Assembly: GCF_010015445.1 (NCBI RefSeq)
Contig: NC_053116.1
Coordinates: 35,589,785-35,653,784 of the forward strand
DNA from: Perca fluviatilis
Lineage: Eukaryota > Chordata > Actinopteri > Perciformes > Percidae
DNA: 64,000 nucleotides
Reading direction: 5' to 3'
Positions 22,697-34,614 of the stretch are shown one piece after another (the stretch's first letter is position 1; each line of letters starts with the position of its first letter). The translations under genes were made by a program, and so were the position numbers. The notes under the pieces were generated by a model. It saw only the letters and a program-made list of their open reading frames with translations. It ran no database searches and had not been told where the DNA came from.

Positions 22697-23058
22697 GTGT
22701 CTACTAACATCTGCCATCATTTCAGACCCTGCTCCTCTCTTCCTGACCACCACTTGTCATCATTGTGTTCCTACCTTCAGTCACCTCACACCTGCCTGCA
22801 GTCATGATCCTCATAATCCAAATTATCCAAAAGTTTATACTCTAGACCTGCACAGTAGCCTAGTCATTTGCCACACTGTTGATCATGTCTCATAGTCATA
22901 GCTTTGTAGCCATAATCTATTTTTTTTACATTTTACCTGTTCAACCTCTCGGTGTCCTGTGCCTACTGACAAAGCTTTCATGATTCTGAAACTGTGTTTT
23001 AAAGCATCTTTAGCCTCAGGCAGGGATGGTAACTTTCTAAAATATACCTTTTATATAT

Positions 23059-24015
<957 letters not shown>

Positions 24016-25904
24016 AGGTATAGTAAGTGATGTTAATCCAATACACTTTTTGTCAAATTCAGTGAATATCTCCTCACGGTCACCTAGCTCTCTGTTTTCT
24101 GTGTGCGCTGAAAAACAATCACCGGATTGTGAATGGAAAACAAACAAAGGAGTGCAAGAACCACAAAACACTTTTCCAGCCAATCAGCAACAGGCAGCGA
24201 AAGTTGATGGTAGGGGGGAGGCAGCATGTGTATGTGCCGGCCTACCAGTAGTTATCTGATGGAGAATCTGGGGGCGGAGGTTTATGGAGCTAGATTTGTT
24301 TCTTTATTACATGCGAGAAAATAAATGATCTGAGAGGAAAAAAAATTAAATTGTTGTTGGTTATGATACAGGACACTAATGAAAGAAATGGGGTTGGAGG
24401 GAAAGGTTACTGGCCAACAGGCATCACACTATGGTCTGGAATTTCAGAATAGCTGTAGTTTTGTTTGTTTGTGGTCTTGTGTGTCTTTTAGTTTTATACA
24501 TTTGAGTGCCTTTTTTAGTGTGACATCTAAGTTATTGTTCTAATAGTTGATAATGGTTCTCTACATTTTTCTATAATGTTTTTGCATGTTATGTTTATTT
24601 TTTTGGGAAATAAAGACATTTTTTTTAACAAAAAGTGTTTCTGAACATCAATGACATTCAAAACAGTGATAACTGAAACAGATAAACACACCATGCAGTG
24701 TATAGAAATATTGATTGCAAACAGACCTAAGTATATATGATGATGTACCCAAGTGGCGTCTCATTTCATAGGGGTATGTTTTCAACAACCATAGTGTGCA
24801 ACAACCATACAAAGACTATTTTACACAAAACTAGGTGGTACACTTTCAAACGGTATATCAATCACTATCTAACGTTGGCTAGCTATAGGGTTGCCACCTT
24901 CCATGCAGACTAGCTGAAAGTTGTACAGGAGGTTGTATATGATGATCAAGCAGTTACTCTTCAGGTGCTTTGAGGCTAGCAAGGGCAAAGGTAGAAACTA
25001 GCTCACTAAATAAGGAGTGAAACTATCTAAATCAACATATTCATTTGGCATTTGATTTAAAAATGGTAGAAACCAGGTGAGTTTGCAAGTTTACCTAGCA
25101 TGATGGCTAATTAGTGATTAGCTTTTCTAGCAATTAGCATGCTAATAATATAATACACATTCATGAATATGATTGCTATTCTTTGTCCATGTCAATCTGA
25201 CAAACGCATCAGTAATGGCAAACTAGCTTACATTTAGGGTTAGCCTATTTAATGTTTAATCTTCAGTGATGCTGAGCTTGCTCAGCCAGTGTAATGATTC
25301 AGTTCAACTCCCAAGACAAGACGGTGCTCACCCGACTGGCCAATAGGAACGTGGCCCCGCCCATGACATTATTTTCACAGCGAGAGCAAAATCCTGACAC
25401 GAGAGCAAGAAATTGCATCGAGAGCAAAGACTTAGGTTTTGAGAGCAAGAAGAAAAACATTTTGAGAGAAACACTTTTTTTTTTTGAGAAATTGTTTTCA
25501 CACTGATAGCAAAAAATATATATTTGAGAGTTTAAAAAAATTATTTTGAGAGAGATTTTCTTTTCTCAGAAATAATTAAAAAAATTTCAAATTTATATTT
25601 TTTTATGTTCTATACTTTCTCTCAAAACTTTTTTTAGTCTCAAATATTATTATTTTTTGCTGTTGGTATGAAAACTTTTTCTCTCAAATATTTTTTTTTT
25701 TCTCTCATAAAATGCTTTTTTGCTATCAGTGTGATAACTTTTGCTCTCAAACTTTTTTTTTCCTCTCAGATCATTTATTTTCTCGCATGTAATAAAGAAA
25801 CAAATCTAGCTCCATAGGGTTCGGAAGGGGCGGGGGTTATATTTGTTTGGCAGTTGAGTTCAAATATCAACAGTCTTTGTGCAGAATGACTTACTGCACC
25901 TTTA
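24016..25904. mobile_element. Composite non-autonomous element, copy A only
   Basis: Copy B has continuous sequence at the matching site (about 42465), so this 1.9 kb is an insertion. The outer ends are loosely inverted (tatagtaagtgatg on the left, reverse complement ggtgcagtaagtcat on the right). A 70-bp inner inverted repeat is clear: 24287-24345 against 25760-25820 (agctagatttgtttctttat). The right half has many gagagcaa and tttgctctc motifs in opposite orientations. 24350-25370 may be a second insertion nested inside. No transposase is encoded. Confidence 0.65.
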
Positions 25905-25965
25905 AAGCAAACCTCTGCTGTGTGTAGTGTAATCTCTACATGATGATGTTGTTTTTCTTTCCCAG

Positions 25966-26061
25966 ATGGTGTTCCTGTTTTGGATTTTACGTCTCGCTTC
26001 CTCCCAAATCTGAGTGAGATGACGTTTCCAGCCCATGGAAACTGTGATCCTGCCGTATACA
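25966..26061 (+). other. 5' UTR part of exon 2, receptor copy A
   Basis: The acceptor tttttctttcccag ends at 25965 and the exon runs to the donor at 26101. This untranslated part contains a short upstream frame starting with the ATG at 25966 (15 codons). The equivalent upstream frame in copy B at 42524 has the same length, so it is conserved, or simply not yet diverged. Confidence 0.6.
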
Positions 26062-29000
26062 ATGATGTTTAGAAAACATTTGACAGTTGCACCATTGCTG
26101 GTAAAATAATGTGTTATCAAAGCAAGCTTTTATTTGCTTGTCAGCAATTCTTACTGTACATCATATTGCTTCTGTCCAGCATTTCCTTCTTTATCAAATA
26201 CATCTTTATATGGGAAATGCTGGTATACCTCCACCTTAGCAGACTAACGTGTCAACAACCCTATGAGGCTTCATAGGAGAATTCAACTCTATATTTCATG
26301 TGCCAGTCCATATATTGACTTTGTTGTTATTTGTCCAATAGTCTATATCCTTGGCATTACACTTCTGGGATTGCTCCGCTGCTGCAGGAAATTGCATTCT
26401 GCCGGATACGCATTTTTCCTGTTTACTTCCTCTTTCTTTGTGTTGGAATTTTAAATTCGGTGGATTTGTGAGGACTATGGTTAACTGCTCCTCAGATCTC
26501 TGCAGGGTAAATCCAGACAGCTAGCTAGACTATCTGTCCAATCCGAGTTTTCTCTCGCACAACTATTTTGCAGTGGGTCTGTGCGGAGCTTAGCGCCGCC
26601 CATGACGATTCTGATTGGTTTAAAGAAATGGCATTTAACCAGAGCACGTTTTGCTCCCATCCCCGAAAGCCGTGTGGAGTAGCCAGACCTTCTTTCAGCG
26701 CGCTTTGGAGGAGGGTCTGGCAAAGCGAGACTATTTCTCCAATGACTGTCAGATGACACAAATGTGACCTTATTACCTCTTGTGTGACTTCATGCTATAA
26801 CTCACTGTCAAAAGTTAAATAATGGAAACTTATTATAGTGGAATTGAATGTTAAAACACGTCTCACCCCTAAATTCCAGCTGTAGTAGATGCAGTTTTAT
26901 TTATTTTTTATGTTTTTGTACATTTAACTTCACAAAATGCAGTCAGGTTTCCGTCAGAGTTCATTTCAACAGCTTCTCTCCATGTATTTGATTTGCAGAA
27001 TGTTCTGTATGTTTTAACCAGGCTTCACTGAGACAAACTTTCTTACCTCACAGATTCTTGTGCTGAGTGTCTTCAGAGGACATACCCTCACATGTCATCC
27101 AACAGAGTATCTGAATGGGGATCAGTGCTGTCCTACGTGTTCTGTTGGTAAGATCTGATTGAAAGTTCACTAGCGCCACGAAGGGAAGCCAAACACCTGG
27201 CCCCATACTGACACAGAGCTGCATTTAAATTCGCAAAGTATCTCTTTTATTATAAACATTATATTGCATTCAATTAAATTGTTGGTTTTCTTTTCAACAG
27301 GAAGTCGAGTTAAAAAACATTGCACAGAGTTCAGAAGTACTTCCTGTCTAGATTGCGACAAGGGAACATATATGAATCTTCCTACAGGGCTTACAGAATG
27401 TTTTCCCTGTGCACGCTGTGATTCAGGTAGACTTCTGTTTATGTTTCCTTTTAATTACTAGTAGAAACATAACACTAAAGATTGATTTTTGAGCATGTAG
27501 CTCTCTAGTTGATTAGACAAAATAAAGTTTATCTTCATATAAAAGTTAAGTATCTTCATATTTAACATCTTTATGTGTTGACAGGTTCTGGTGTAAAGAT
27601 AAAGACAGCATGTACGACTACATCAAATACAGTTTGTGAACCACTGAAGGGATTCTACTGTCTGTTCTCTCCAGGAAACAGCTGTGTGGAAGCACAGAAA
27701 CACAGAAGCTGTCAACCAGGACAATATATCAGCCAAAATGGTTAGTTCATCATGCTGAATTTAGAAGTATAGACCATAGTTTAAGTTTTATATGAGAACA
27801 ACAAAGTTCAGTGAAAATGAACTTGAACCTGCGAGGGGCTGCAAATGAAAATTGCTGTATTGCATTTTGGATTCTGTGCTCATGGTGATTAATGTGGGTT
27901 GTCCCTTTTTAAATAAGTTTAAGGTCCTATATAAATACTGTGAAAGTATTAAATTGTCCAATCCACAGAGAACAGCACAAAGCCCGTATTCAGAAACTGT
28001 GCTTTTAAACGAGCCATCAGGACTTCCGTATGATTGTGATGTCACAACTATTACTGTCACAACTATCACTGTCACAACTATTACTAAATTGACAAACCTT
28101 TCCGGTTTGTCAATTTAAAAAAACTATTTTGCTTTCCACCAGAACGGGAGGGACTTTGCCTCTCTATCGGAAGAAAGTGCTGCTACAGTGCTGTTACAGT
28201 CATTCCCCGGCTGCAATAAATGCATGTATATTCAGACAGACAGTATGATATTGAGCTTCCTCCAGTCGTTTTGCTGATCACCTATCACATGACTGACACT
28301 CTGTACCAGTAGCGTAGGCAGAAATCCCAGTGTGGGTGGGCCCCGAGAAAATTAGGTGGGCCTAGCCCGTCCAAGACCAATAATAGATTCTGATACACAT
28401 TTGTTAACCTGAATAGGTAATTGCAACTATACTTGCATGAATGCACCACAGTTTAAAATAAAAAGCATTATAGGCTACATCAGTAGTTCACCAACAGGGG
28501 AGCGCTGCGAGATTAAATATAAATATATAATGTGTTCTACTCAAAGCTAAAAAAGCAGGGACAAGTCTGTGAAATGCCAGGTAAACATAAACAGACATTA
28601 ACATAGCTAAAGGTAAAGCATCCATGGGCCAAAGCAACATACAAATATAGGCCTGTTACAGATGTCTATTTCTCTTTCTCCCATATGGAGCCACGCACAG
28701 CTGCCAGACGCAATGGCATCATTATTAAAGCTTTAGATAGAGTCACACCGGGCAACATGCTCAGCAACGTTAAAAATGACACTTGAACCGCGCACCAACA
28801 GGAACCTTGTGGCCTCCTAAAATAGGCTATGTTTCATATTAACTTTTGGTTACTTAAAATATTTAAAATTGCTTTTCTGAACGCATGGCTGCAGGTGACT
28901 GTGCTTTGGCATAGAGGGATGTCTTCGTTGGAGAACCAATTGCTGACGGGGAAACAGCTGAAGTAACAGCCACATAACGTTACATTTTCTTTATAGTCTT

Positions 29001-29891
29001 TGTCTTTATATACAGTCTATAGTCGTTAACACTAGGCACGGGTTGAGGAGAAACTGCTCCTAACAGCGACTCTCAAACTTAAACTACTTTGTGTCGCCAT
29101 GAGCAAAATGTATGTTCCTCTGTCCTTTTGCAAATTATTAAATTAGATATATATATAATATATCATATAACACTTTGATTCCTTCATAATATGTATATTG
29201 AACTATAAATATTATTTGTATTGGTAGGAACAGCATTAAGCGACACTGAGTGCTCTGACTGCAGCGATGGAACATTTTCCAATGGGACATTATTGACATC
29301 GTGTCAGCCACACACACAGTAAGTGAAGCTTCAGATCAGACATGGACTCACCTGAACTCTTCCAACAGCAGCATGGTTCCCTACACATGGTCCTGTCAAA
29401 ATGTCCCTCTATCATTCCAGATGTCAATCATTGGATCTTCAGCTGATAAAACCAGGAACTGCTTCAACAGATGCTGAATGTGGAGAACAAAGTTCAGGAG
29501 CTGGGATCGGTGTCGTTGTGGTGCTTGTGATACTTTTAGTGGTGGCCGGAATATCTTTGCCTGTCATGTGGATTCTCAGAAAGAAGGGACGATGTAAAAA
29601 CACAGGTATGATTGGTATTTAGACAATCAAAACATTTGTTTTTAACACATGATAATGTCTGTCAAATCATTAAGTTGCTGATTAAGGTGTTTTTCACTGG
29701 TAATGTTTTATTACAGGAGGAAGAGGATATACAGAAACTCCCCAACCGGTAAGTATTCTTTACTGTTATTACTCTGTCCATGTTACTGTATGTACAGTAG
29801 GAATAATTTTAGTAGTAGTCATTAAATGATGTCTCTGGTTTATCATTACTTCACAAAGAATGGAAAGCTGAATGGAGAAGAACAGCTATAG
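26062..29891 (+). CDS. TNF-receptor superfamily member (TNFRSF14/CD40-like), copy A, short tail
   Basis: A type I membrane receptor assembled from exons 26062-26100, 27054-27147, 27301-27426, 27585-27740, 29228-29318, 29421-29605, 29717-29748 and 29859-29891. All junctions are GT-AG and in phase, giving 251 residues. The signal peptide is MMFRKHLTVAPLL + ILVLSVFRGHTL. Cys-rich domains follow (CHPTEY...CCPTC; HCTEFRSTSC...CARCDSG; ACTTTSNTVC...CSDCSDG...SCQPHTQC), then one transmembrane segment and RKKGRCKNTG. It would bind a TNF-family ligand at the cell surface; TNFRSF14 versus CD40 identity needs a tree. In the eighth coding exon CAG of copy B is TAG here, and the next exon (29985) carries a second TAG at 30021-30023. 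Both precede a TSEE motif at 30027-30038. The result is a short-tail receptor or a decaying gene. Confidence 0.8.
26360..26755. repeat. Dispersed fish repeat in copy A intron 2
   Basis: The segment from ctgggattgctccgctgctg through ggagggtctggcaaagcgag is one I recognise as a widespread teleost repeat, probably a non-autonomous DNA transposon. It is absent from the shorter equivalent intron of copy B (42656-42952). Terminal repeats are not clear in this copy. Confidence 0.5.
28041..28085. repeat. Three tandem 15-bp repeats
   Basis: gtcacaactattact, gtcacaactatcact, gtcacaactattact in direct succession, in an intron of copy A. Confidence 0.9.
28086..28116. repeat. Perfect 13-bp-arm hairpin
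   Basis: Arms aaattgacaaacc and ggtttgtcaattt with loop tttcc. Directly abuts the 15-bp tandem repeat. Confidence 0.85.
28117..29227. other. Long intron of copy A, no exon
   Basis: About 1.1 kb absent from the equivalent 380-bp intron of copy B. The segment at 28310-28370 (agtagcgtaggcagaaat...ggtgggcc) looks like the end of a hAT-type element. No coding exon was seen. Confidence 0.5.
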
Positions 29892-30059
29892 GTAAGACAG
29901 TAGTGAATTCTTCATTTAATTGTTTTATGTCTTTACAAATGTATAATATGTTTCTCTTTAAACTCAATTGATTTCTCTCCTCAGGAAGTGGCTGTGATAA
30001 ATGAACACAGAGACAGTTCATAGGACACATCAGAGGAAAGTTCCAGGTTCAATAAAATC

Positions 30060-30345
30060 CAGTCCGATTCTGGTCGAATCAGTCCAAGGTGAATTTTGGA
30101 CACTGTGCTCCAAAGTGAACACCTGCTGGTCTGCAGCCTGCATCCCTATCTTCCAGAGATGTTACTGGACAGAGACTAGTCAGTCTGGAATAACAGCTTG
30201 GAGCAAGTCCCGGACTAAGTATGTAACGGCTCCAGGCTCTTCACTCAGAACTTCTGCTCCATCTCTCTCACCTGGACATTTTGCTGCTTGTACAGTGAGC
30301 TCTCCTTGTGTGGAACACCTTAAAGGCCAACATGTTCCCATCCCT
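30060..30345 (+). other. 3' UTR block shared by both receptor copies
   Basis: This segment aligns with 45862-46140 downstream of copy B at roughly 95% (atcagtccaaggtgaatttt, gcttggagcaagtcccggac). It lies just after the stop codons, so it is most simply the 3' UTR of the duplicated gene. The open frame through it is not conserved as a protein: copy B is read in a different context and no domain is recognised. Confidence 0.6.
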
Positions 30346-32420
30346 GTCATTCCAAGCCACAGATCACCCAGACATCATGTGTCTGAAGGCAGGTATCATC
30401 AGAGAGCTAACACCTGGCCCCCCTGCCCCCGCGGCCTCTTGCCTCTACTGAAGCCCCTCCTGACCAAACTTCTGTCAGGACGGCTCTGCTCAACGCTCGC
30501 TCCCTTACCAACAAGACTTTTCTTCTCAAAGATTTGTAGGGAAAATTTGGATTATTGGTCCATCATTGAACTTTGTCCTGCAGACTTTAACTTCATCAGT
30601 ACACCGAGGCTGTCAGGCCGTGATGGTGGTCTGGCAGTGATTTTTAGAAATAGCGTAGACATCGGATTGCCTCTCAAAGTCCAACCCCACGTCCACGTCG
30701 TGAGAGGCGGTAACAGCTGTAAGTACAGAATTGCGGGTACGGGTGAGGTATGGAGGGAGGCCATTGAGGCCACCCGGGCCGTTACAGTAGCCATGAAGGC
30801 CTGCCTGGACCCACCCGGAAACACGCTGCCAAACGGGGCTCCGGTGAAGCTAGGTGGGCCAATCACCCGTCTAGTGGATAAACATGATTACAGAAACATT
30901 CATGGATAACATTCAGCAAGGTTTGGAAGTAGAAGGTGTCTCCCCCCAGACAAATATGACGCTGGAAAACTCAAGCCGGAAGCACGTTGTTCAGCTGACC
31001 CCCCCCTTCTTACAACCAAAAACAATACAAAGATAGGCTCATGGAACGTTAGAACGATGTACCGAGCCGGTAAAGCATCTCAGATAGCAGCAGAATGAAT
31101 CAGTCCAACCTGTCCCTAACAGGACTCAGTGAAACTAGGTGGACTCAATCAGAAAATACTCACCTTTCTAGTGGAGGAACAATAATATAGGCGGGACACG
31201 ACCAGGATACTGCCCCACATACAGAGGGAGGAATTTCTTGATATTACTGAGCTTTATGGTGTGTGATTGAGTTCCACTCTCTTGACCCTCTGATGGACCA
31301 AGCTGACTGACTGAAAGAACTTTTCTGCAACAAAATAACACAACCTTCCCTCTCTCTGCCCTTGTGACATGATCAGTATCTTTTCTTCTGTTTACGTCGG
31401 CAACAAGTGGTGATGGAGCTAGGTTGTAAGTGACTTTATATACCACGCACACATTTACATATTTCATTAGGTCTGGACTTAGTTTTTTCACACTGTCTTA
31501 CTATTCATTATGTCTGATCATAAGTGTGTTCTTTATAATTTGTCTTGTTTTAAAGATCTAATGCCCCATAAACATATTTTTTTTCAGGCGCATCATTAAT
31601 CAGAGTACAGTTGAAAATTCCACTGCCTTATTTGTCCCTGAGTTGTCAGACTGTAGTGATGTGGAGACCCTGGTCCAAATATTTAATCAACATTGTTCCT
31701 CAGTTTTGGATTCAGTATCTCTTGTTTCAATCTAGACTAATATCTTCTGTTAAGTCTTCACCTTAGATAAATGATTCAATTCACAATTTGGACTCCCTTT
31801 CTCCTGTTTGATTAGAGGACATCTCCAAATGTAATTCTTAATGAAAAATGCAGTTGGAGTGAACAAATAGATTATGTGTAAAAAAAAGAATAATCTCAAA
31901 TTTTGTAGGAATCATTTGGAAAATTAGTCCACTTCTTAATAGATTTTGTTTATTCACATGATATTATAGTTTAATGTATCCATATCTTCCGTATTGTAAT
32001 GTTGTATGGGCCAGTACATATTCCACATACTTACACAAACTTCATTTAATCCAGGAACGATTTGTTAAGATTGCTATAAATTCAAAGCCCAGGGATCCAT
32101 CCTTTCTCTTATTCTTTAAGCTTAAAATACTACTTATTAATAACATAAACATTCTGCAAACATGTATCTTTATCTAAAAGGTCAAATACCAAGGCCACAC
32201 TATACCAGACCATTTCCAACAATGTTTCCATAATAGCACAAATATTCATTCTATGTCAACTAGACAAACCAGCCTGCTGTACCTTCCTCCTCCTCGTACC
32301 ACCAGCAGACCACTTTATAAAATACAGAGGAGTTTAATATCTACACCGGACATGCAACTCCTCCTCCCTACCTGTATATAAAAGAAAACTAAAAGAAAAA
32401 TTGTGCTCAGTGGATATCTA
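30346..32420 (+). pseudogene. Decayed L2/Rex1-like LINE downstream of copy A
   Basis: Pieces appear in order. Endonuclease start: near 30485 (LNARSLTNK-like in a shifted frame), then ELCPADFNFISTPRLSGR at 30570-30630. Endonuclease end: SDHKCVLYNL near 31512. Linker: VPELSDCSDVETLVQ near 31640. RT C-terminus: 31974-32177 (YCNVVWASTY, LIQERFVKIAINSKPRD). Stops and frameshifts are frequent and the catalytic RT core is largely missing. The linker part is also present downstream of copy B (46260-46560), so the insertion predates the gene duplication. An RTE-like fragment interrupts it at about 30715-31245. Confidence 0.7.
30715..31245 (+). pseudogene. RTE-like LINE fragment nested in the LINE
   Basis: At 31029-31090 the reading IGSWNVRTMYRAGKASQIAA, then LSLTGLSETRWTQSENTHLS (31110-31165) and an AGHDQDTAPHTEG segment, are the start of the apurinic endonuclease domain of RTE/BovB-type LINEs. 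The Thr-Met-Tyr and SETRW motifs are diagnostic. Several frame changes and in-frame stops make it dead. The preceding 300 bp is likely part of the same insertion. Confidence 0.6.
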
Positions 32421-32608
32421 GCGTCCTGACTGGCAGCTATTGAAATGATACCAGCTTTATGAACTCTTCTTCTGCTTTTATTATCTTAATCTCCTGCTTT
32501 GACTGTAATCATAAATCCTGCTATTTACCAAATTGAGTTTAAACCTGTTACTCTCTCTAATTATGTTTGTTATTCTACTTTTGCCATATTGAGTTAATTT
32601 AATGTACT

Positions 32609-32661
32609 TTTTTATTTTTTTTATTCAGGGAAGGTTCACTGAGAGCAGGAACGCCCTGATC
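32609..32661 (-). mobile_element. SINE 3'-end scrap before the tandem duplication
   Basis: Matches the 3' end of the full SINE at 36293-36620 (ttcagggaaggttcactgag and aggaacgccctgatcaca) with an internal 14-bp deletion. It is cut at the same kind of junction with the duplicated unit as at 34614. Confidence 0.65.
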
Positions 32662-33862
32662 ACATAGTAGTCGTCCCTTTATTGTTGTCACATAGTCACA
32701 AGTACCAGCGAAATTATCAATCAACCTGACCGTACATATACAAACATACAATATCCAATGGGGTAGACAGGACAGGAAGACAGGGTATTAAGGAAAAGAA
32801 TACAGCATGACATGAGGAGAGGTGAGGAGAAAAAAAGGCAACTCCCAGACTGTGCCCCTATAGGAGTACAGTGTGGGAACAGGAAAAAAACACCTCAGTA
32901 ACATAAGCACATGCACACGAGACTCGCAATGGGGGAGGGGAAACCAGCACAGGCAAGCAGCCATCCGGTCCTTGTTTTGTCTTAGGGCCAGGAGCCGCAG
33001 TTAGTCACTCTCGACTTCTCTGAAATGTCCCCTCTGGTCTCCGTATCGATCAGATTGTGTCAATTGCGCCGAGAGACCAGTTGATCAAATCCATAATTCT
33101 TGGTTTAGGAGCAGTGCAGAGAGAGACTCTCGGTCGTCCCACATTGACACAGTTCCACATTCATACCTGGAAATTATTATTATATGTTGTTATAATGACC
33201 TGGTGAGGTCAGAAACCCGTGGAGGGGGGGGAGAATTGTATATTTTACATAGACTGTAACAGTCTATGATATTTCAGCACATAGGTAAAGCTGCAGAAGC
33301 TGAACATTATATTCCAAAACACAGATTTTAAATTACATAGCAACAATTTAACAATTGGCCCTTATGAAATCTAATCGCGGCACGGCTGTCTTGGAACGCA
33401 ATAGACAGACGGTGGCAGGATACCCCGATACTTAAATTCCACTAAAATGTAACCGTGAACAATCAGTGTTCGACCTACAGTCTGTTGAGATGTCTTTCCA
33501 AACGCAGAAACGAAGCGCAATCACATAAAACGTTAAGAAAAAAGATCCCTATTTTGCCGTTATCTAATGACACGAAAAAAAAGTAATCCACAGCGATCAG
33601 TAGATCCACAAAAAGGTAAATGATACGGTGTATCCAGCAAGTCCTACGCACGTCACGTTCACCAGCCAGCTCCAAACAGGTGAACGAGGCCTCTCCACTT
33701 CACCGTTTAAACAAAGTGGAATAAAAGTCCAAATCTACACAAAACAATATCTGCAGCACACTGTTCGAATGCCAGCACACTGTTTTTCAAAACTGTTAAA
33801 TACAAATTCAAAACTGAATGATGGAACATTCTGCAGTAAACCTATTGAAATATGTAGAAAAT

Positions 33863-34208
33863 CTTACACTGTAAACCTTTGATGTAAATTTACAGCTAAA
33901 ATCTTTAATTTATGCAGGATCATACTGTAAATACCAATGCATTCTGGGAGAAAATAATAATATTACAGCACTATCTGCAAATGTTACAGATTACTGGTAT
34001 TTACTGTTAATACCAGTGCATCTTGGGAAAATAAAGGAAGAGGCGGGAATCACACTGCAGCCAGTAAATTACTGTAAGTTCAAATAATACAGTAAGAAAC
34101 TATTTACAGTTAAATACCATAAAATTTAAAACCAGTATGCTTGGTGTAAATAAACTGCTGCAGCCAGTAAATTAAAGTAAATTTACAGTGAAAAGTTTTA
34201 CAGTGTAG
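33863..34208. mobile_element. MITE-like element with tacactgtaaa ends
   Basis: The left end ttacactgtaaacctttgat and the right end gtgaaaagttttacagtgta are inverted. The interior is rich in ttacagta/tactgtaa. It is about 345 bp and non-coding. In unit 2 (about 35813-36140) the right end has been replaced by a deletion. Confidence 0.6.
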
Positions 34209-34412
34209 AATATTTACAATAAAATGAAGTCATTAATTAGATTTTTCTGCAGATTTTTCACTGATTTTAAACAAATTAAACCGACAGATTTTAATACTAG
34301 ATCACCGCTGAAAACCAAAAAGAAAAAGAATTCTGTTTGAGTCTGACTTGTTTTGGTCAATGGAGTTTATGTTGGGACATGTATGAAGTGTTTTGGAGGA
34401 AGTTTTGGAATT

Positions 34413-34614
34413 TAACCTTTATTTATTCAGGGAAGGTTCACTGAGAGGCAGCCTCTCTTTTGCAGGAACGCCCTGATCACATTCACACAGTTCCACATTC
34501 ATACATGGAAGCTGTCCAGTACAACCACAGTCTGATCTGCTGGCCTCTGAGCAGCTCCACTGGAGCAGATGGAGGTTAAGGGCCTTGCTCAAGGGCCCCT
34601 CAGTGGTGGTGATG
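34413..34614 (-). mobile_element. SINE fragment between the two units
   Basis: 3' two thirds of the SINE found complete at 36293-36620, ending abruptly at gtgatga where unit 2 begins. The tRNA-related head is missing. The break inside the SINE marks a duplication joint. Confidence 0.75.

Larger units (their letters stand above)
32662..34614. repeat. Tandem duplication, unit 1 (~1.95 kb)
   Basis: This unit is repeated at 34615-36497 with very few differences; long stretches (for example 33560-33860 against 35515-35810) look identical. It contains a possible MITE at 33863-34208 and a 3' SINE fragment at its right end. Short frames such as 33628-33882 exist in both copies but show no domain, signal or splice context. 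Confidence 0.93.

Noticed and set aside
30001..30909. 302-codon open frame as a novel gene
   Set aside because: It runs through the receptor 3' UTR block and then LINE endonuclease sequence in mixed frames. The shared part in copy B is not read as the same longer protein.
31168..31491. 107-codon minus-strand frame
   Set aside because: Antisense to the RTE/LINE fragments and unrecognised sequence; no domain or splice context.
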